Assembly: GCA_949752735.1 (NCBI GenBank) | Contig: OX457037.1 | Location: 70,711,829 to 70,775,828 of the forward strand | Source: Lumbricus terrestris | Lineage: Eukaryota > Annelida > Clitellata > Crassiclitellata > Lumbricidae | DNA length: 64,000 nucleotides | Direction of reading: 5' to 3' | In this document: positions 10,073 through 21,776 of the stretch, in pieces | How the letters are laid out: the number at the start of each line of letters is the position of its first letter | How positions within the stretch are numbered: the first letter of the stretch is position 1 | The notes under the pieces: model-generated | The model's input: only the letters and a program-made list of their open reading frames with translations | Database searches by the model: none | Told to the model about the DNA's origin: nothing | Translations under genes and position numbers: made by a program

Positions 10073-11428
10073 CAGCGGTTCTCAACCTTTTTAGTGCGGC
10101 GACCCCTTGGTAACATTTCGGAAGTTGTGACGACCCCCAACAACAAAATTGATTGAGTTGCCCCTTCACTCCTTCAATTTTTTTTTACCGTTGTCTATTG
10201 TTATGCACTTTCACTTCATAATTTGAAAACTGCTTTTGGCGGTTGTGTGAAGTTCTCTGGCTCTTGCGATTCAGTGAGCTACCTATGCGGTAGTTTGAAG
10301 TCTACATGGGAGAGGTTTGGTAGGGAATGTAAGTGCCCCTCCCTATTGTCGATTTTTTTAAAATTCACACTACATTTGATGATTTGCAGCATTTTAAGCT
10401 GACGTTCTAACGAAATTGCTCACCATACATGTATCAGTGCTTAGGCCATTGTCGTGGTTTAAGACTTCGAAAATGTCCGCTTCCATTGCTTCAATTTTTT
10501 ATTTCCAGGCTGCAATGGTCGCATTTTAAGATGTAATCTCAAGAAAATTTCTCATTATTTCAATGCTGTAAGACATGGTCTGAGACTTCAATAAATGCTT
10601 TCTCCCAATTATCAAGGCGCTATATCAATTTTCGGAATGATTGAATGATTGGTGGCACTTTAAGCGGTCGTCTAAACAAATTTATTCATGATTTCATTGC
10701 TCAGAGACGTAGTTTAAGACTTCAGTGATATATCATCTCAAATGTCTTTTTTCATTTTGCACACGTTAATGCTGGTTTAAAGCTGGCATCCTATCATTAT
10801 GGATAAACAGCAGATAATCTTATTCTTCTTTAGTGTACTGTAGAAATTTATAATATGCGTCCCTGCGTCCCACACGTGCTAGCCCGAGATATCTAAATCT
10901 CTGAATGTCAACTCCCAGCCCGGGGCTTGAACCGTAGTCCGTTGCAACCAACAGACGAATTTATAATAATATTTATGAAGTATAGGGGGGGAGAGATACA
11001 TGTACATTGTACATGTAGGCCTGCAAGCAGCTCGGTTTCCGCCACAATTTTCAAGTGGACCTTCCTCTGTCACCCCCAAGTCTCCGCCCACGTATAGGCC
11101 TCACTATAGTAAGTTAGCTGACAGTATAGGTTCTTTGAGCAACCCGAATAGCCTAGCCTAATGCTTCATTTTTTAGAACAATGGTGAAAGGGGAATTTAT
11201 ATTTGAAAACTAAAATGGCAAAAACTAATTTAGCTGCTACAATATAACTCATAGCAAAAGTATAAGTAAAAATATTATTGTAAGTTTTTTTGTGCAGTGG
11301 TTAACGTTGAAAGTGATATTAGGCCTACATCTTTTAAAAATTTCTGAAGTGTCCACTGTCCAGGCGACCTCTGGCAAATCGTCAGGCGACCCCTGCGGGG
11401 GTCGCGACCCACAGGTTGAGAACCGCTG
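10073..11428. mobile_element. hAT transposon, non-autonomous, perfect 8-bp TSD
   Basis: The termini are CAGCGGTTCTCAACCT and its exact complement (AGGTTGAGAACCGCTG), the classic hAT/Charlie-type end. The TSD GCCTACAG is perfect (10065-10072 and 11429-11436). The interior has diverged repeats with the words CAGCATTTTAAG, GTTCTAACGAAAT and CATTGCTTCAATTTTT. A truncated SINE of family 2 sits at 10858-10964. There is no transposase frame in 1356 bp. Confidence 0.9.
10858..10964 (-). mobile_element. Truncated tRNA-derived SINE (family 2)
   Basis: Contains the SINE block GTCCCACACGTGCTAGCCCG and the B-box region GGGCTTGAACCG on the minus strand, ending at the anticodon-arm-like CAACCAACAGACGA. Both the tail and the extreme head are missing. 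It lies inside the hAT element. Confidence 0.7.
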
Positions 11429-11436
11429 GCCTACAG

Positions 11437-12939
11437 ACTTAAGAAGCCATTTCACAGTAGCCGACTGTTGCACAATAAATACCGCGTCGTCATTGCTGAG
11501 CAGACGCCATGACGTCATTATCTTGACGTCAACCTCGCCTCTCGCATATTAATTAACTAAGTTATTCAGAGGCTCGCTCAGTGCAGAAACCACAGGGAAA
11601 AGAGGATGCGGCTGTGGGTGTGTATGAATGTTTGCTCAAACAGGTAGGGGCGAAAACGAAAATCTCCCGGGCAACGCTGGGTACCACAGCTAGATAATTT
11701 CGTTCAGGAAATGTTGCTGCACTCTCTGCGACTGAAGCTAGTGTCGTAATTTAAAGATCGTAGGTGATTGTGCTTGGAAGCTGTGTTCAATCAGTGCATG
11801 TGTTGATAGTGCATCAGATGATGTGATGCTATGATTTGTGCTGATGTCGTCTGGTGACAACTGTTAAGTGATAATGGTGATCTGTGTCACAGGAACTGGT
11901 GGCAGTTCTGGACGGTGCTCTGAAAGAACTGGTTTCTTCAGAAGAGGATGGAAATCCGGACTATCGTAGGCTAATCGTTGTATTGCCAAACATCTTTCCT
12001 CTAACTTAGAAACATTAGCAAGCGCTTTGTTAGACAGGAAACAAAATACCCCAGCAGCTTCGTTGTGACAAACTAGACAGAAGCCATGAAAGATTGCATT
12101 GACTCAGAGAAACTGCTTTTCGCCTACGCTCCCAACACGACCCATCAGTGGTTGGCTGTGGCTGGGCCCTCTACTTTAAATGACCTTGCTCCATCACTCA
12201 AAGCTGTAATGATTCGTGTTTCCACATCAGACTCTCATTCTTTAATGCAGCAGTACCGGTATTGTAGAGCGTAGACGGTGGACCCACACACTTGCAGACA
12301 GGCCTCTCATTGCAGGACAACTGTAGCCTACAGATAAGGCCAACATATTTTGCTTGTTTACGAAGACTACAGATGCTTTCTATGGAATTTGACAAGCGCA
12401 ATAGGCAACGCTGGGGTTCTCAGAGTTGTTGCATTACGTAAAGTAGGTTATCTGAGGTAAATAGGCCTAGTGAGCACGATTAAAAAGAAACACCCTCAAA
12501 TTTAGTTTGTGTCCCAGATAGGCTATTATGATCAATGTCCAACAGTAATCAACCAGTGCACTAGTGCTTCACAATTATTGTTGTTGGGAGCGCTGTGACT
12601 GCCTTATTGGGGCGGGTAAGGTGGAACAGAAACCTACGTGTTCACTGTTCGAGGCAAATTGTGCTTTGTCCGCCCTTGAGCACATAATTTATGCTCAAAA
12701 GATGGGGTTTCCTCGTGGACATAGCCTATCCCTTCCGATATACTCGGTGTATTATAGCCTGCAGCCATCTTCGACCACAAACACCAAAAAATCCCACCAT
12801 GAAGACGTCGAGTAAAGCAATCCAGCCGCAAGTGTGTACTTCACAACATCATGCAATCTGAGTCTATGCAAAACATGAGTTGATTAAACCTTAATAGCAC
12901 GCTGAGCCTGCGGCGCTCAGGGGCAGAATCTTTGTCAAC
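11437..12939. other. Non-coding region with a Helitron 3' remnant
   Basis: At 11664-11692 the sequence CCCGGGCAACGCTGGG-TACCACAGCTAG is the 3' end (hairpin plus CTAG) of a Helitron like that at 49685-50752; its body is not recognisable here. The rest (to 12939) shows no gene. Frames at 12086-12274 and 12564-12831 lack any motif. Confidence 0.5.
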
Positions 12940-12989
12940 GTGTTTATCGAAAGTGAACGAACTCGAAATAGCAACTCCCGATATTTAAT

Positions 12990-13745
12990 AGCAGTAACTT
13001 TCCCTGATATGATGATATCTCGTTCTCTCTCACTGTCCGTGACCTTGGAATTACTTTGGATCAAGAGCTCAATTTCTCAAAGCATGTTAATTTGGTCACT
13101 CGTAGTTGCTACTACCAGCTTCGTCAACTCCGAGTTGTCTCAAGATCTCTCTCATAGTGCTACTATGACTCTTGTGCATGCCTTTGTCACCAGTAGAATT
13201 CATCGCTGCAGTTCGGTACTCGTGGGTCTGCCACATAAGATAATTGGGCGCCTTGAACTAGTTCTTCGTTCGGCGGCTAAACTCATTGGCCGCATTCCTA
13301 AATGTCCCCCGTCACTGCTTATATGCGTGGCATTCTTCACTGGCGCCCTGTTTCACAGCGCATCCCATACTGAGTTGCTGCACTTGTTTGGCGATGCCTT
13401 CTTGATTGTGCTCCTCCTTATTTGTCTAACTGTTGTAGACCTGTCTCCGACCTTGCAACCCGTCGAGCTCTTCGCTCTTCACTCTGCGGCAACGGAGGAA
13501 CTGTAAGTTCCTCGAGCTTGCACTTCTATTAGACAACGCCGAGTCTTTTCTATTGTGGGTCCCTCTATCTGGAATGGCCTCCTACAAATCTTGCGACTTA
13601 CGCCTAGGCTAGAATCACCTGCCTTTTATAAGTCGCTCAAATCTTACTCTTTTTAGCTGTGGTTGGGTTGTGAGGCAATGTGAGCGCCTCTGAGTAGGTT
13701 TCTTTAAGAGGCGCTATATAAATTATCGAAATGAATGAATGAATT
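12990..13745 (+). pseudogene. CR1-type LINE, 5'-truncated 3' end
   Basis: Several plus-strand frames, broken by frameshifts, match the C-terminal part of CR1-like reverse transcriptases: a DLGITLDQELNFSKHVN-type segment at about 13030-13090, then SHSATMTLVHAFVTSRI, then SSVLVGLPHK and ELVLRSAAKLIGR. The 3' end has the hairpin-forming GCGCCTCTGAGTAG...GAGGCGCTATATAAA (13687-13723) and an (ATGA)n tail. The reverse transcriptase core is missing, so this copy is dead. Confidence 0.75.
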
Positions 13746-13773
13746 ATAATAATGGTCTACTCTAGTTAAACCC

Positions 13774-14337
13774 GGTGTAGGCTAAAGGTTTCAAATTACC
13801 CCCTCCCAAACATTATCCCCTGCAAACTGTAATTTGCATCAATCATCGCATTTATTGCCCTAAAAATATCAGAAAAATCATCCCGCTTCTTGTTTTGGTC
13901 TGAAGATCTTCATCCGTCATCCCACTTCGTGGTTTTCTATCAATATTTTGATCCGAAAAAAATAATAGCCTTGAAGCCATTTTCTCCATGTAAACTTCAG
14001 CGGCGAATAGTATTTTAGTTACAGATGAAAATATTGATAATAAACCACGAAGTGGGATGACGGATGAAAATCTTTAAAACAAGAAAATTGATGCAAATCT
14101 AGTGTCCGGGGGGGTAATCTGAAACCGCGGGGTAATCTGAAACCTTTACACCGGTGTAAAGGTTTCAGATTACCCCCTCCTAAACATTACCCCCCTGCAA
14201 ACTGTAAATTGCATAAATCATCGCATTTATTGCACTAAAAATAACAAAAAATACATCCCGCTTATTGTTTTGGTCTGAAGATTTTCATCCGTGATAATTC
14301 TGAGGCGACGTAATGTCCTTGGAAAATGACCGCCATT
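13774..14337. mobile_element. Foldback MITE, CCGGTGTAAAGGTTTCA termini, plus a joined partial copy
   Basis: The left end is CCGGTGTAGGCTAAAGGTTTCA with CAAATTACCCCCTCCC following. The right end near 14153 is its complement, and a second copy begins at once in the opposite sense, so ACACCGGTGTAAAGG forms a palindromic junction at about 14148-14162. Inside, ATCCGTCATCCCACTTCG and its complement form a large stem. The second copy breaks off around 14295. Relatives lie at 30088-30919 and 56013-56633. Confidence 0.75.
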
Positions 14338-16267
14338 TTGGAGGCCATCATGGATTTCAAAAAGGGTCCGTAAGGATTGTTTGGCACTTTTCGTATATCA
14401 TTCTACTCACATTCCTACACCTATCCTGAAATTTTCAGCTTGTTATGAACTATTTCAACATTTTGGTTGATTGTTCATCCAACAGGAAAAATTTAAAAAA
14501 CTGGAAAAAATTTCCCATTTTTTCATCTGGAACTATATCACATATTTCTTAGAATTTCTTATTCATTTCAAAATTATCTTTCTTTTGCTTGTAGCACCAA
14601 AATGCACAATCAATACGTTTTTGACTGCTAAGAGATGGGACTAATAACGATTTCCTTTCACGCTCGATTTCAGCGCAAGTGCAGCATCTCGTCGCCTCAG
14701 AATTATCTTCGCGTAGGGCCGTAGGCCTATGTCCATTTTTTTCAAAATCGAGTTTAGACTTGATTTGTAGCAAAAAATGTTTATCTTTCTTCACTGTTAA
14801 CCGTTAGGAGATACGACAAGTCGTCTTAAAGATATTCAACGAAAACTATTTGTCGTATGTCCAATTTCAGTGTTGTTTTATCGTAGGCCTATCTCCAATT
14901 TGTTTTGCCGTATACATCTCCAGTGCCGCATTCACAGTTTAAAAGTACATTGTCGTATGTCCGAGAAAGCTCGTCGTTGATTGGACGAAGGAGATACGAC
15001 ATCCCACTTCGTTGTATCATAGTGTCGTATGTACAGGCAATAAAAAACGTTCTTTTATTTTAAAAATGGTATTAAACTTGCGAAAATTGAAACGAACAAA
15101 GTCGCAGATGATTGTGTATTGCGTTCTTTAATTATTTGAATTTTTTCCATTTTATTCTCGTCAGGGTGACTTGCAATTGATTAAATTCCATTGTATACAA
15201 CATTTTCCAAAATTTCACAGAAACCATTATAAGTTTCAGTTTAATTTTAATGCAACATCTTTTAATTAATGTCGATGCTTTAATATGACGTCTTTGCCTG
15301 AAGTTTTATTGCACTGAATATCTTTTTTGGCGTCCAAAGTTGCGAAACTTCTACCTCGTTTTTCTCGGAATTCACAAAAGTGGTCATACGCGAAGGTAAT
15401 TTTCAGGCGACGATCTGACGCAATAGGATAATTATTATGAGATAGTCCGGCGAAAAGCCACTTAGTGACTTCTATATATAGGGTATAGGCAAAGAGCAAA
15501 GATATGCATTCGGTACGGGAAGCCAGTGCAGCACGTCACGCAGTAGTGACGCTACATGTATGCTCGTATTTCCACAGATTGCAGACGGCCCTCGAGACCT
15601 CGACGCTGCATTAAACACGGACTGTGGTTTGGCGCACATCCAATAGACTGCAGCACCAGCGCACTTGAGAGACAGCGATGCAGAAAAAAGCTGTTTTGCA
15701 GCCTCAAAGGGCAGTGATCTCGAGCCGTTTTTTTAATGTAAGCTGGGTTGAGGAAAGGAAATACGGTTCAAATAGAAGTTGGATAAATGATAGAATTCAG
15801 TTATCATCGGTCCCTTTTGCATTTTAACTTGCATTCTAAATTAGGTATTTAGAGGACTTCATTAGAATTTCTAATGAAGTGCTCTAAATACCTAATTAGA
15901 CCTAAAATTTGCAGTCATATAAATTGGTAGGCCTGCATGCATGTAGGCCTAATGTGGAATAGCAACTTACATTGCATAAGTCGTATAGTCTGTGTTGGCT
16001 ACAAATATGTTAATGGGAGTCAATATAGCGAGCCTAAGGCTATATGGATCTCAGCGCAAGTCCAGCATGTGGATTTAATTAACAGCATTTTACTTAAATG
16101 GTTGAGATTTCAAATGCCGGTTGGCCTATGGGTCATGAACCATACACTAAATTGACTCCCATGTATATATAGAATATTGATTGAAATTTAAATCCCGTTT
16201 TGGGCACTGAACCCATAATGAATCAGTAGAATAGTATTAGAGAAGACATGGATATGATCCATGGTGT
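14338..16267. other. Non-coding region
   Basis: No gene recognised. Between 14800 and 15040 the word TACGAC/GTCGTATGTCC recurs at least five times, perhaps a degraded repeat. A hairpin with arms TTAGGTATTTAGAG...CTCTAAATACCTAA lies at 15842-15897. Confidence 0.5.
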
Positions 16268-17636
16268 GCCATGAGATCCCGTACCGTATGCATTTGGTGT
16301 TGGGGGAGTTACTCACTTCCAATCAGTCAGTGAACCCTGGACATGAAAAATCACCGAGGTGCTTGTCCGCCACGACGTCACGAATGGCGCAATTGGAAAA
16401 TCCAATATGGCCGCCACCGGCCATATTGGAAAAATTTGTCTTTGTTATGTCTTACACGATATGTACGTGTAATAACTCTAATGTTACTAATTCAGGCATG
16501 TAGAATTCGTTTCTGATATTGATTTTTTTTCATCCGGGGTCATCTGAAGGTCATAAAGTCATTTTCAAGGTAATTTAATACAGCTTTTTCATTTATCACA
16601 GCATATATGCATTGTAAAACCTCAAATAATACTGGTTCAAGTATGCAGACACGCAGGTTTAGCTTGCGATCCAGTACAGCATCTAACAAACTTTGGAGAG
16701 ACAGACACGCTGCTAGAACAAGATGCAGCATTAGCACATAAGTACTTGGTACGTGTCTGGGCTGGAGCAAGGTCAAATACAACATGTGAGACGTTCGACC
16801 AGCTGAGACTAGCAAACTATATCACATCCACAGTCGGAATCCTACAAGCAGCGAGATAAGATGCCATATTCGGCGATGGGCTTTCCTGGTGCACAGAGCA
16901 TGCCAACTACTTGCAACACACAATGAACGCGAGGCAAAACTAGAGCCATTAAATCGCAGATGGGGGGAAAACTTCGGTGCACTGCTTCCAAGAAAATGTC
17001 AGTATCACGTCAAGTTATAATCCACATCATTGATGCGACACAATGACCTTGACAATGACCCTTTGACCTTCAGTTGACCCCGGATGACAAAACAATATCA
17101 TAACCTAAATGAATTCGACAAAACTGACTCGGTAACATTTGAGGCATAAAGCGTGCATATGATGTAAATAATATAAAAAATAAAGAATGACCTTGACTAT
17201 GACCTTATAACCTTCAGATAACCCCGGATGACAAAATCAATACCATAAAATAATGAATTCTGCATACCTGAATCAGTATTATTTTAGGTATTACAGTGAA
17301 TATGCTGTGATAAATGAAAAATATGTATTAAATGACCTTGAAAATGACCGTATGACCTTCAGATGACCCCGGATAACAAAATCAATATCAAAAACAAATT
17401 ATACACACCTGAATTAGTAACATTAGAGTTATTACACGTGCATATCGTGTAAGAAATAATAAAGACTAATTTTCCAATTAGGCCAGTGGCGGCCATATTG
17501 GATTTTGCAATTGCGCCATTCGTGACGTCATGGCGGACAATCACCTCGGTGATTTTTCATGTCCAGGGACCCACTGACTGATTGGGAGTGAGAAACTCCC
17601 CCCAACACCAAAGTGCAAATGGGACCTCATGGCAGG
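16268..17636. mobile_element. Large foldback DNA transposon, arms of about 345 bp
   Basis: The left arm (about 16268-16612) and the right arm (about 17290-17636) are long, roughly 90 percent inverted repeats. They share TGCCATGAG, GGTGTTGGGGGGAG, AATCAGTCAGTG, ACATGAAAAATCACCGAGGT, GACGTCACGAATGGCGCAAT and AATATGGCCGCCA. The middle holds further copies of the subterminal word ACCCCGGATGACAAAA with flanking TGACCTT, and a coding remnant at 16640-17020. The size and the coding remnant suggest a decayed autonomous element rather than a simple MITE. Confidence 0.75.
16640..17020 (+). pseudogene. Transposase-like remnant inside the foldback element
   Basis: Two overlapping plus-strand frames read as protein: first LVRVWAGARSNTTCETFDQL then NYITSTVGILQAA, ended by a stop near 16856; a second frame continues IRRWAFLVHRACQLLATHNE and LEPLNRRWGENFGALLPRKC to about 17009. 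The join needs one frameshift. I recall similar sentences, ending in a GW/RW...LP.K pattern, in orphan proteins encoded by repeats of many invertebrates, but I cannot name the family with certainty. Confidence 0.5.
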
Positions 17637-17782
17637 CCAAGGACTAATATATAGATTAGATTCCAGCTGAGGTTTTGGGGGCCTATATATCGAGTAGGAT
17701 TCGAACCCCTCTACCGAGGACCTATACATACTGGACCGGACAATAACGTTAAGAAACCTGGACCACTTAAACCACCCGAGAT

Positions 17783-17785
<3 letters not shown>

Positions 17786-17836
<51 letters not shown>
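17786..17836. repeat. (AT)n microsatellite
   Basis: An uninterrupted TA/AT tract of about 50 bases immediately left of the element at 17837-20352. A matching AT tract resumes right after that element (20353-20381), so the transposon landed inside one microsatellite. Confidence 0.9.
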
Positions 17837-17839
<3 letters not shown>

Positions 17840-20349
17840 GGTGATTCAGAAAAAATTATTTTCGAATTTCAATGAGCATGGTTGCTAATTTTGTTCCTTT
17901 TGGACCCAGAATAAATTGTGTATAAGACATTTCAAGATAAAATGTATTTTAGAGCTAGCTCAATGAGCCTAAAGTTTCCACATACATTCGCATTGAAGCT
18001 ACAAATTGAAAGAATGGACATGTGAGATTTTACACACAAAATGAAGTTGAATAGAGCAAAAAATAGGGTCATTATTGACTAAAATAGTCCTAGGAAAAAG
18101 ATATTTATTCACAGCATTCTGCAAACTAAATAAGTTTAATATTCCCTGCAGTAATCCACTGCCTTGTACAATAAGCCTATAGAACTTCCAGTCAATAACT
18201 GGTGTATCATGCAGATTTCACCGGACCAGCGCTTTCACGCTCCCATGCTTACTCCTCGTTTATATGACTTGCAGAAAAACAGAATTCTGTCAAATTTCTA
18301 AACTTAGAGACTCAAATTAAAAGTGAACTCTCTAAAGATTTGTCTCAAAGCAATAAGTGACATTTGCCATTCATGAGTCGTATGCACCTGGTTGGTCAAT
18401 TTTAAGAACATGCTCATGTTCTGACTTGCAATATAAAATTATAATTAATTAATTAATTAATATCGCATCTGCTTTTTATCTTCTATTGTTACCCCAATGA
18501 ATTTTCTGGTAAATAGGCCCCACTAGCGGGATCATTCCCTTCGGGTAGCCTATTGGTTCTGCCACACTCAGTATTGGTTGCTTACCTGTCCATATAATCG
18601 CAAATGTTAACTCGCAATCAATCACTGTGTGTACTATCCTGTAAGCAAAATTGTCTGCTTGTCTTTGTTTTTTTGGTGGATCAATAAACCAATTGAATTG
18701 AATTGAAAAAATCACTTTCAACACATGCCTCTCAGGTTTTTTTGCTTCTGTTTTCTGTTTTCTATATCAGATCATACTCCTCAACTAAACCTTTTACTTT
18801 GACACTTTATTAGTCTGAATTGCTGCAGAAATCTTTGCTTTATTGAAAGTGCAGTTTAACCCAATAATGTCATTCAGCTCTCTGACACAGTCTTCTACAA
18901 ATTTTCTATGATGTGAAGGTAAAAATGGTCTTTGGTGTGTAGCCTCATCTGGTGGACAACACACTGATGTGATGGAATGCTTTTGGTTCCCCAAATAATT
19001 ATTAACTAGATTTCTGTCTTCAACCTTGGACCTTGACAGAAAAGTGCAAACGTTATCTTCCATTTACACTGCTATAGGCCTAGCTATAGCTGCTAAAACG
19101 GGAATGAGATTCCTCTTTCCATCAGATTGCTACCTGCTCTTTGTCTCTTTAAGTTAAGACTGTGTGCCCTTATACTCGACATTAACTAATGAATTATTCT
19201 GGCACACTGTGGCCTATCATTCTTCCTTATTATAGAGTTTTTAAATTGATAAACTATAAAATAACCTCCCATCTCTCACTTTGAATAAAATTGATGACGA
19301 CTTAGGTTTGATCCTAATTCATATTACCAGTGCAGCATCCCAATCATCCAGTGACTTTGTGCCTCATACTCTTCGAATGTGTAACCGTGCCTTTAGTTAA
19401 GGTGTTTGCTGTCTTCTTCTTAAAGTTGGTTTGTCTCACTATATCTTATGTCAAGACCATTCTATGGCAACTTAATGGCCATCGTCACCATGGAATCACT
19501 GCCAAGGGGCCCGCCTAATGGGATTACAAGACTCCTTCCGGGTCTAATGTGCAACCAAATTGAAACTGTTAGCATTATTACTTAAGCACTGCTTTAGTAT
19601 ATTTTGTTGACTTTGTTTCCTTGGTGCTTGACTTGATTTGTTGTTCTGGTTCTATTTGCCAAATAAATGATTTGTTTTTTATTTGATGGCTGCATTGTAT
19701 TAAATGAAACCATTTTAAAACTTTCTTTTGCAGCTAGGTCTGTACAAATGAAGTTTACACAAATAAATAACCGAAAGCCACTTTTCATTATCTTGTTTAT
19801 TATAATTGGGAAATGGAATTTCTCAAATGTGACATTTGCGCAATGAAAACTTTAAAGGCAAAATTTTTATAAAAATGTGTATAAAAATGCTACTGATTAT
19901 TCATATCACACTGTCTGAACACAATGTCTAGACAGAAAAATCCATGCATTTATACTTTTATACGATTATGTAAAATTATTCCTATTTTGTGGCAATTTCG
20001 TCGCCGGTCAAAACAAATATTACAATTCAGCAAGTTTTTTTAGTGATCACAAGAAAATAAGAATTTGTTATTCATGTATAGCCTCTGACTATGTACATAC
20101 TTTTAACTTACAGGATTGCAGCTTAATCTAATTGGAAATGTTCCATTTGAGTGCCTCGTCAATGACAATTGCATTGATTTCTTCATATAGACCCCATCTC
20201 AGATTTCAAGGTCATTGAGCTACCTCTAAACATTCATATATTGCAATAAAAGTTTGATGCAATGTTCACTAAGACTAAAGGAACAAAATTATCAACCATG
20301 TCAGACAATCAGAGAAAATTATTTTTTCTCCATTGTAATGTGAATCACC

Positions 20350-20352
<3 letters not shown>
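17837..20352. mobile_element. DNA transposon, TAGGGTGATTCA termini
   Basis: The left end is TAGGGTGATTCAGAAAAAAT and the right end is the complement TGAATCACCCTA, with AAATTATTTTTTCTCC-like subterminal sequence on both sides. Both flanks are (AT)n, compatible with, but not proof of, an 8-bp ATATATAT TSD. It is about 2.5 kb. Its termini share TAGGGTG with the TAGGGTGGTC family elsewhere in this window, suggesting a related family. Only short frames remain inside, the best on the minus strand at 18794-19063. Confidence 0.75.
18794..19063 (-). CDS. Hypothetical ORF in the TAGGGTGATTCA element
   Basis: An 89-codon minus-strand frame. It has a soluble, protein-like composition (QRPFLPSHHRKFVEDCVREL, then NDIIGLNCTFNKAKIS) with no recognised domain. 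Its place inside the transposon suggests a fragment of that element's own protein. It could also be chance; no upstream exon or start context supports it. Confidence 0.25.
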   Translation of the reverse strand: MEDNVCTFLSRSKVEDRNLVNNYLGNQKHSITSVCCPPDEATHQRPFLPSHHRKFVEDCVRELNDIIGLNCTFNKAKISAAIQTNKVSK

Positions 20353-20381
<29 letters not shown>

Positions 20382-20383
<2 letters not shown>

Positions 20384-20873
20384 ATGAACTGAAGCAACAA
20401 CGATAAAGATTCAATTGATTATAGGCTAGTGTAATGTACCAATTCTGTTTAATGTTTCGCATCTTTTATTAAGCCCACATTATAGGTTTCACTGCACGCA
20501 TTTCTGCACGATTTAAGTGATGTCAAATATATAGGCCTATATTAAAGTTCAACTGCAATTATGTTTCCCGTATTTAACTTTAGCGCAGACGGCTCTATAC
20601 AGCCAGTCACAGTAGCAGTCGCAGCAAATCCCACGTGGACAAAGGCATCTGGATTCCCAATATCCGCATACTTCGGCACATTCATATCCTAAGTTTCGGT
20701 AACCTAAAATGTCAACCTATGTTTGTTATTTTTTGCATGAAACAGACGAGTTAACAAAATGTAAAGAGTCTGTATGGTTTGTAGCCTTCAAATGATACTA
20801 ATAGTAAACTAAGAACTCTGTAAATAGGATACAAATTGATATTTTGCTAGATCCGTTACTATTGTGGGGCGCG
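20382..20873. other. Non-coding region
   Basis: Nothing recognised between the (AT)n tract and the SINE that begins at 20874. Confidence 0.5.
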
Positions 20874-20980
20874 GTGGTGTAGTGGTGGCGTCGTTGCCTT
20901 GAAGCCGGAAGGTTCGAGGTTCGAATCCACCTCAGTTCACCGCGTAGGAACCTTGGGCAAGTCTTTCACTCGCAATTAAT

Positions 20981-21776
20981 TCTCTTCTAATTGGTCTTTC
21001 CAAGGTTAGACTTTCACCTTTGCAGTCGGTCCTTAACGCTGCCGCCAGATTAATGCTAACTGCTATCTCTTGACTAATGGCCACGTCGTAGGCCTAGTTT
21101 CTGTTCGAAAGCAAATCTGCACCGCGTTCCACGCTACTCTCATATGATCATATCTCTACTTTTATGTTTGAGCAGCTCCATTGGCTTCCTCTAACTGCGC
21201 GCATTAAGTTCAAAATTCTCATTTTGGTCTCCAAAGAACAACGGGGCAGGGCTGTTTTTAAGGAATGTTTAGAACTGCACAACCCCTTCCTTCCTTTCCC
21301 ATCATCCATGGTAAATTACTTTCAATCGGAGGACATTGGCCTGTTTTTGCTAGTTTTAGCTGTACAGAAGTGCTTCTGCAACTGCACAAATCCTTTTAGA
21401 ACTGCACATTTTGTGTGCAACTGCACGTTAAAAAAGCCCTGCAACGGGGTCTTGCCCCAAAATATCTAGCCAATGAAATTCACCGGCCTGTTTCAGCCTC
21501 CTCGCATCGTCCACTCCGCTCTTTAAACAGATTTGTCCTTCTAGTACCTCCTACTAGAACGGCTATGGCTCAGTCCCGTTCCTTTACATCAATTGGCCCC
21601 TCTCTTTGGAATACGCTGTCTCCTTCTATTCGATCTGAACTTCTGAAGGTAATCCCTCCTCCTCATTTTCCTTTCTTAAAACCTATTTTTTCTCTCGTGG
21701 TCTTGCGAACTGGAAGCGCCTCTGAACGGTTCACCCTAGTAGAGGCGCTTTATAAATGTTTTGATACAATACAATA
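20981..21776 (+). pseudogene. CR1-type LINE fragment inserted in SINE 1
   Basis: The plus-strand frames encode the C-terminal CR1 block: VLNAAARLM, then QLHWLPLTARIKFKILILVS, then GLAPKYLANEIHRPVSASSH, RTAMAQSRSFTSIGPSLWNT. The frame is interrupted by the small element at 21247-21441. The 3' end has GCGCCTCTGAACGG...GAGGCGCTTTATAAA and an (ATACA)n tail. A homologous copy on the minus strand lies at 41399-41870. Confidence 0.8.
21247..21441. mobile_element. Short hAT-like MITE, perfect 8-bp TSD
   Basis: The termini are CAGGGCTGTTTTTAA and TTAAAAAAGCCCTG. The TSD CAACGGGG is perfect (21239-21246 and 21442-21449). At 195 bp it is non-coding, and it interrupts the LINE reading frame between ILVSK and GLAPKYL. 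A reverse-oriented relative is at 42959-43124 with its own TSD. Confidence 0.9.

Noticed and set aside
12940..13506. 188-residue plus-strand ORF as a host membrane protein
   Set aside because: The hydrophobic look comes from an out-of-frame reading of a CR1 LINE; in other frames the same bases give CR1 motifs.
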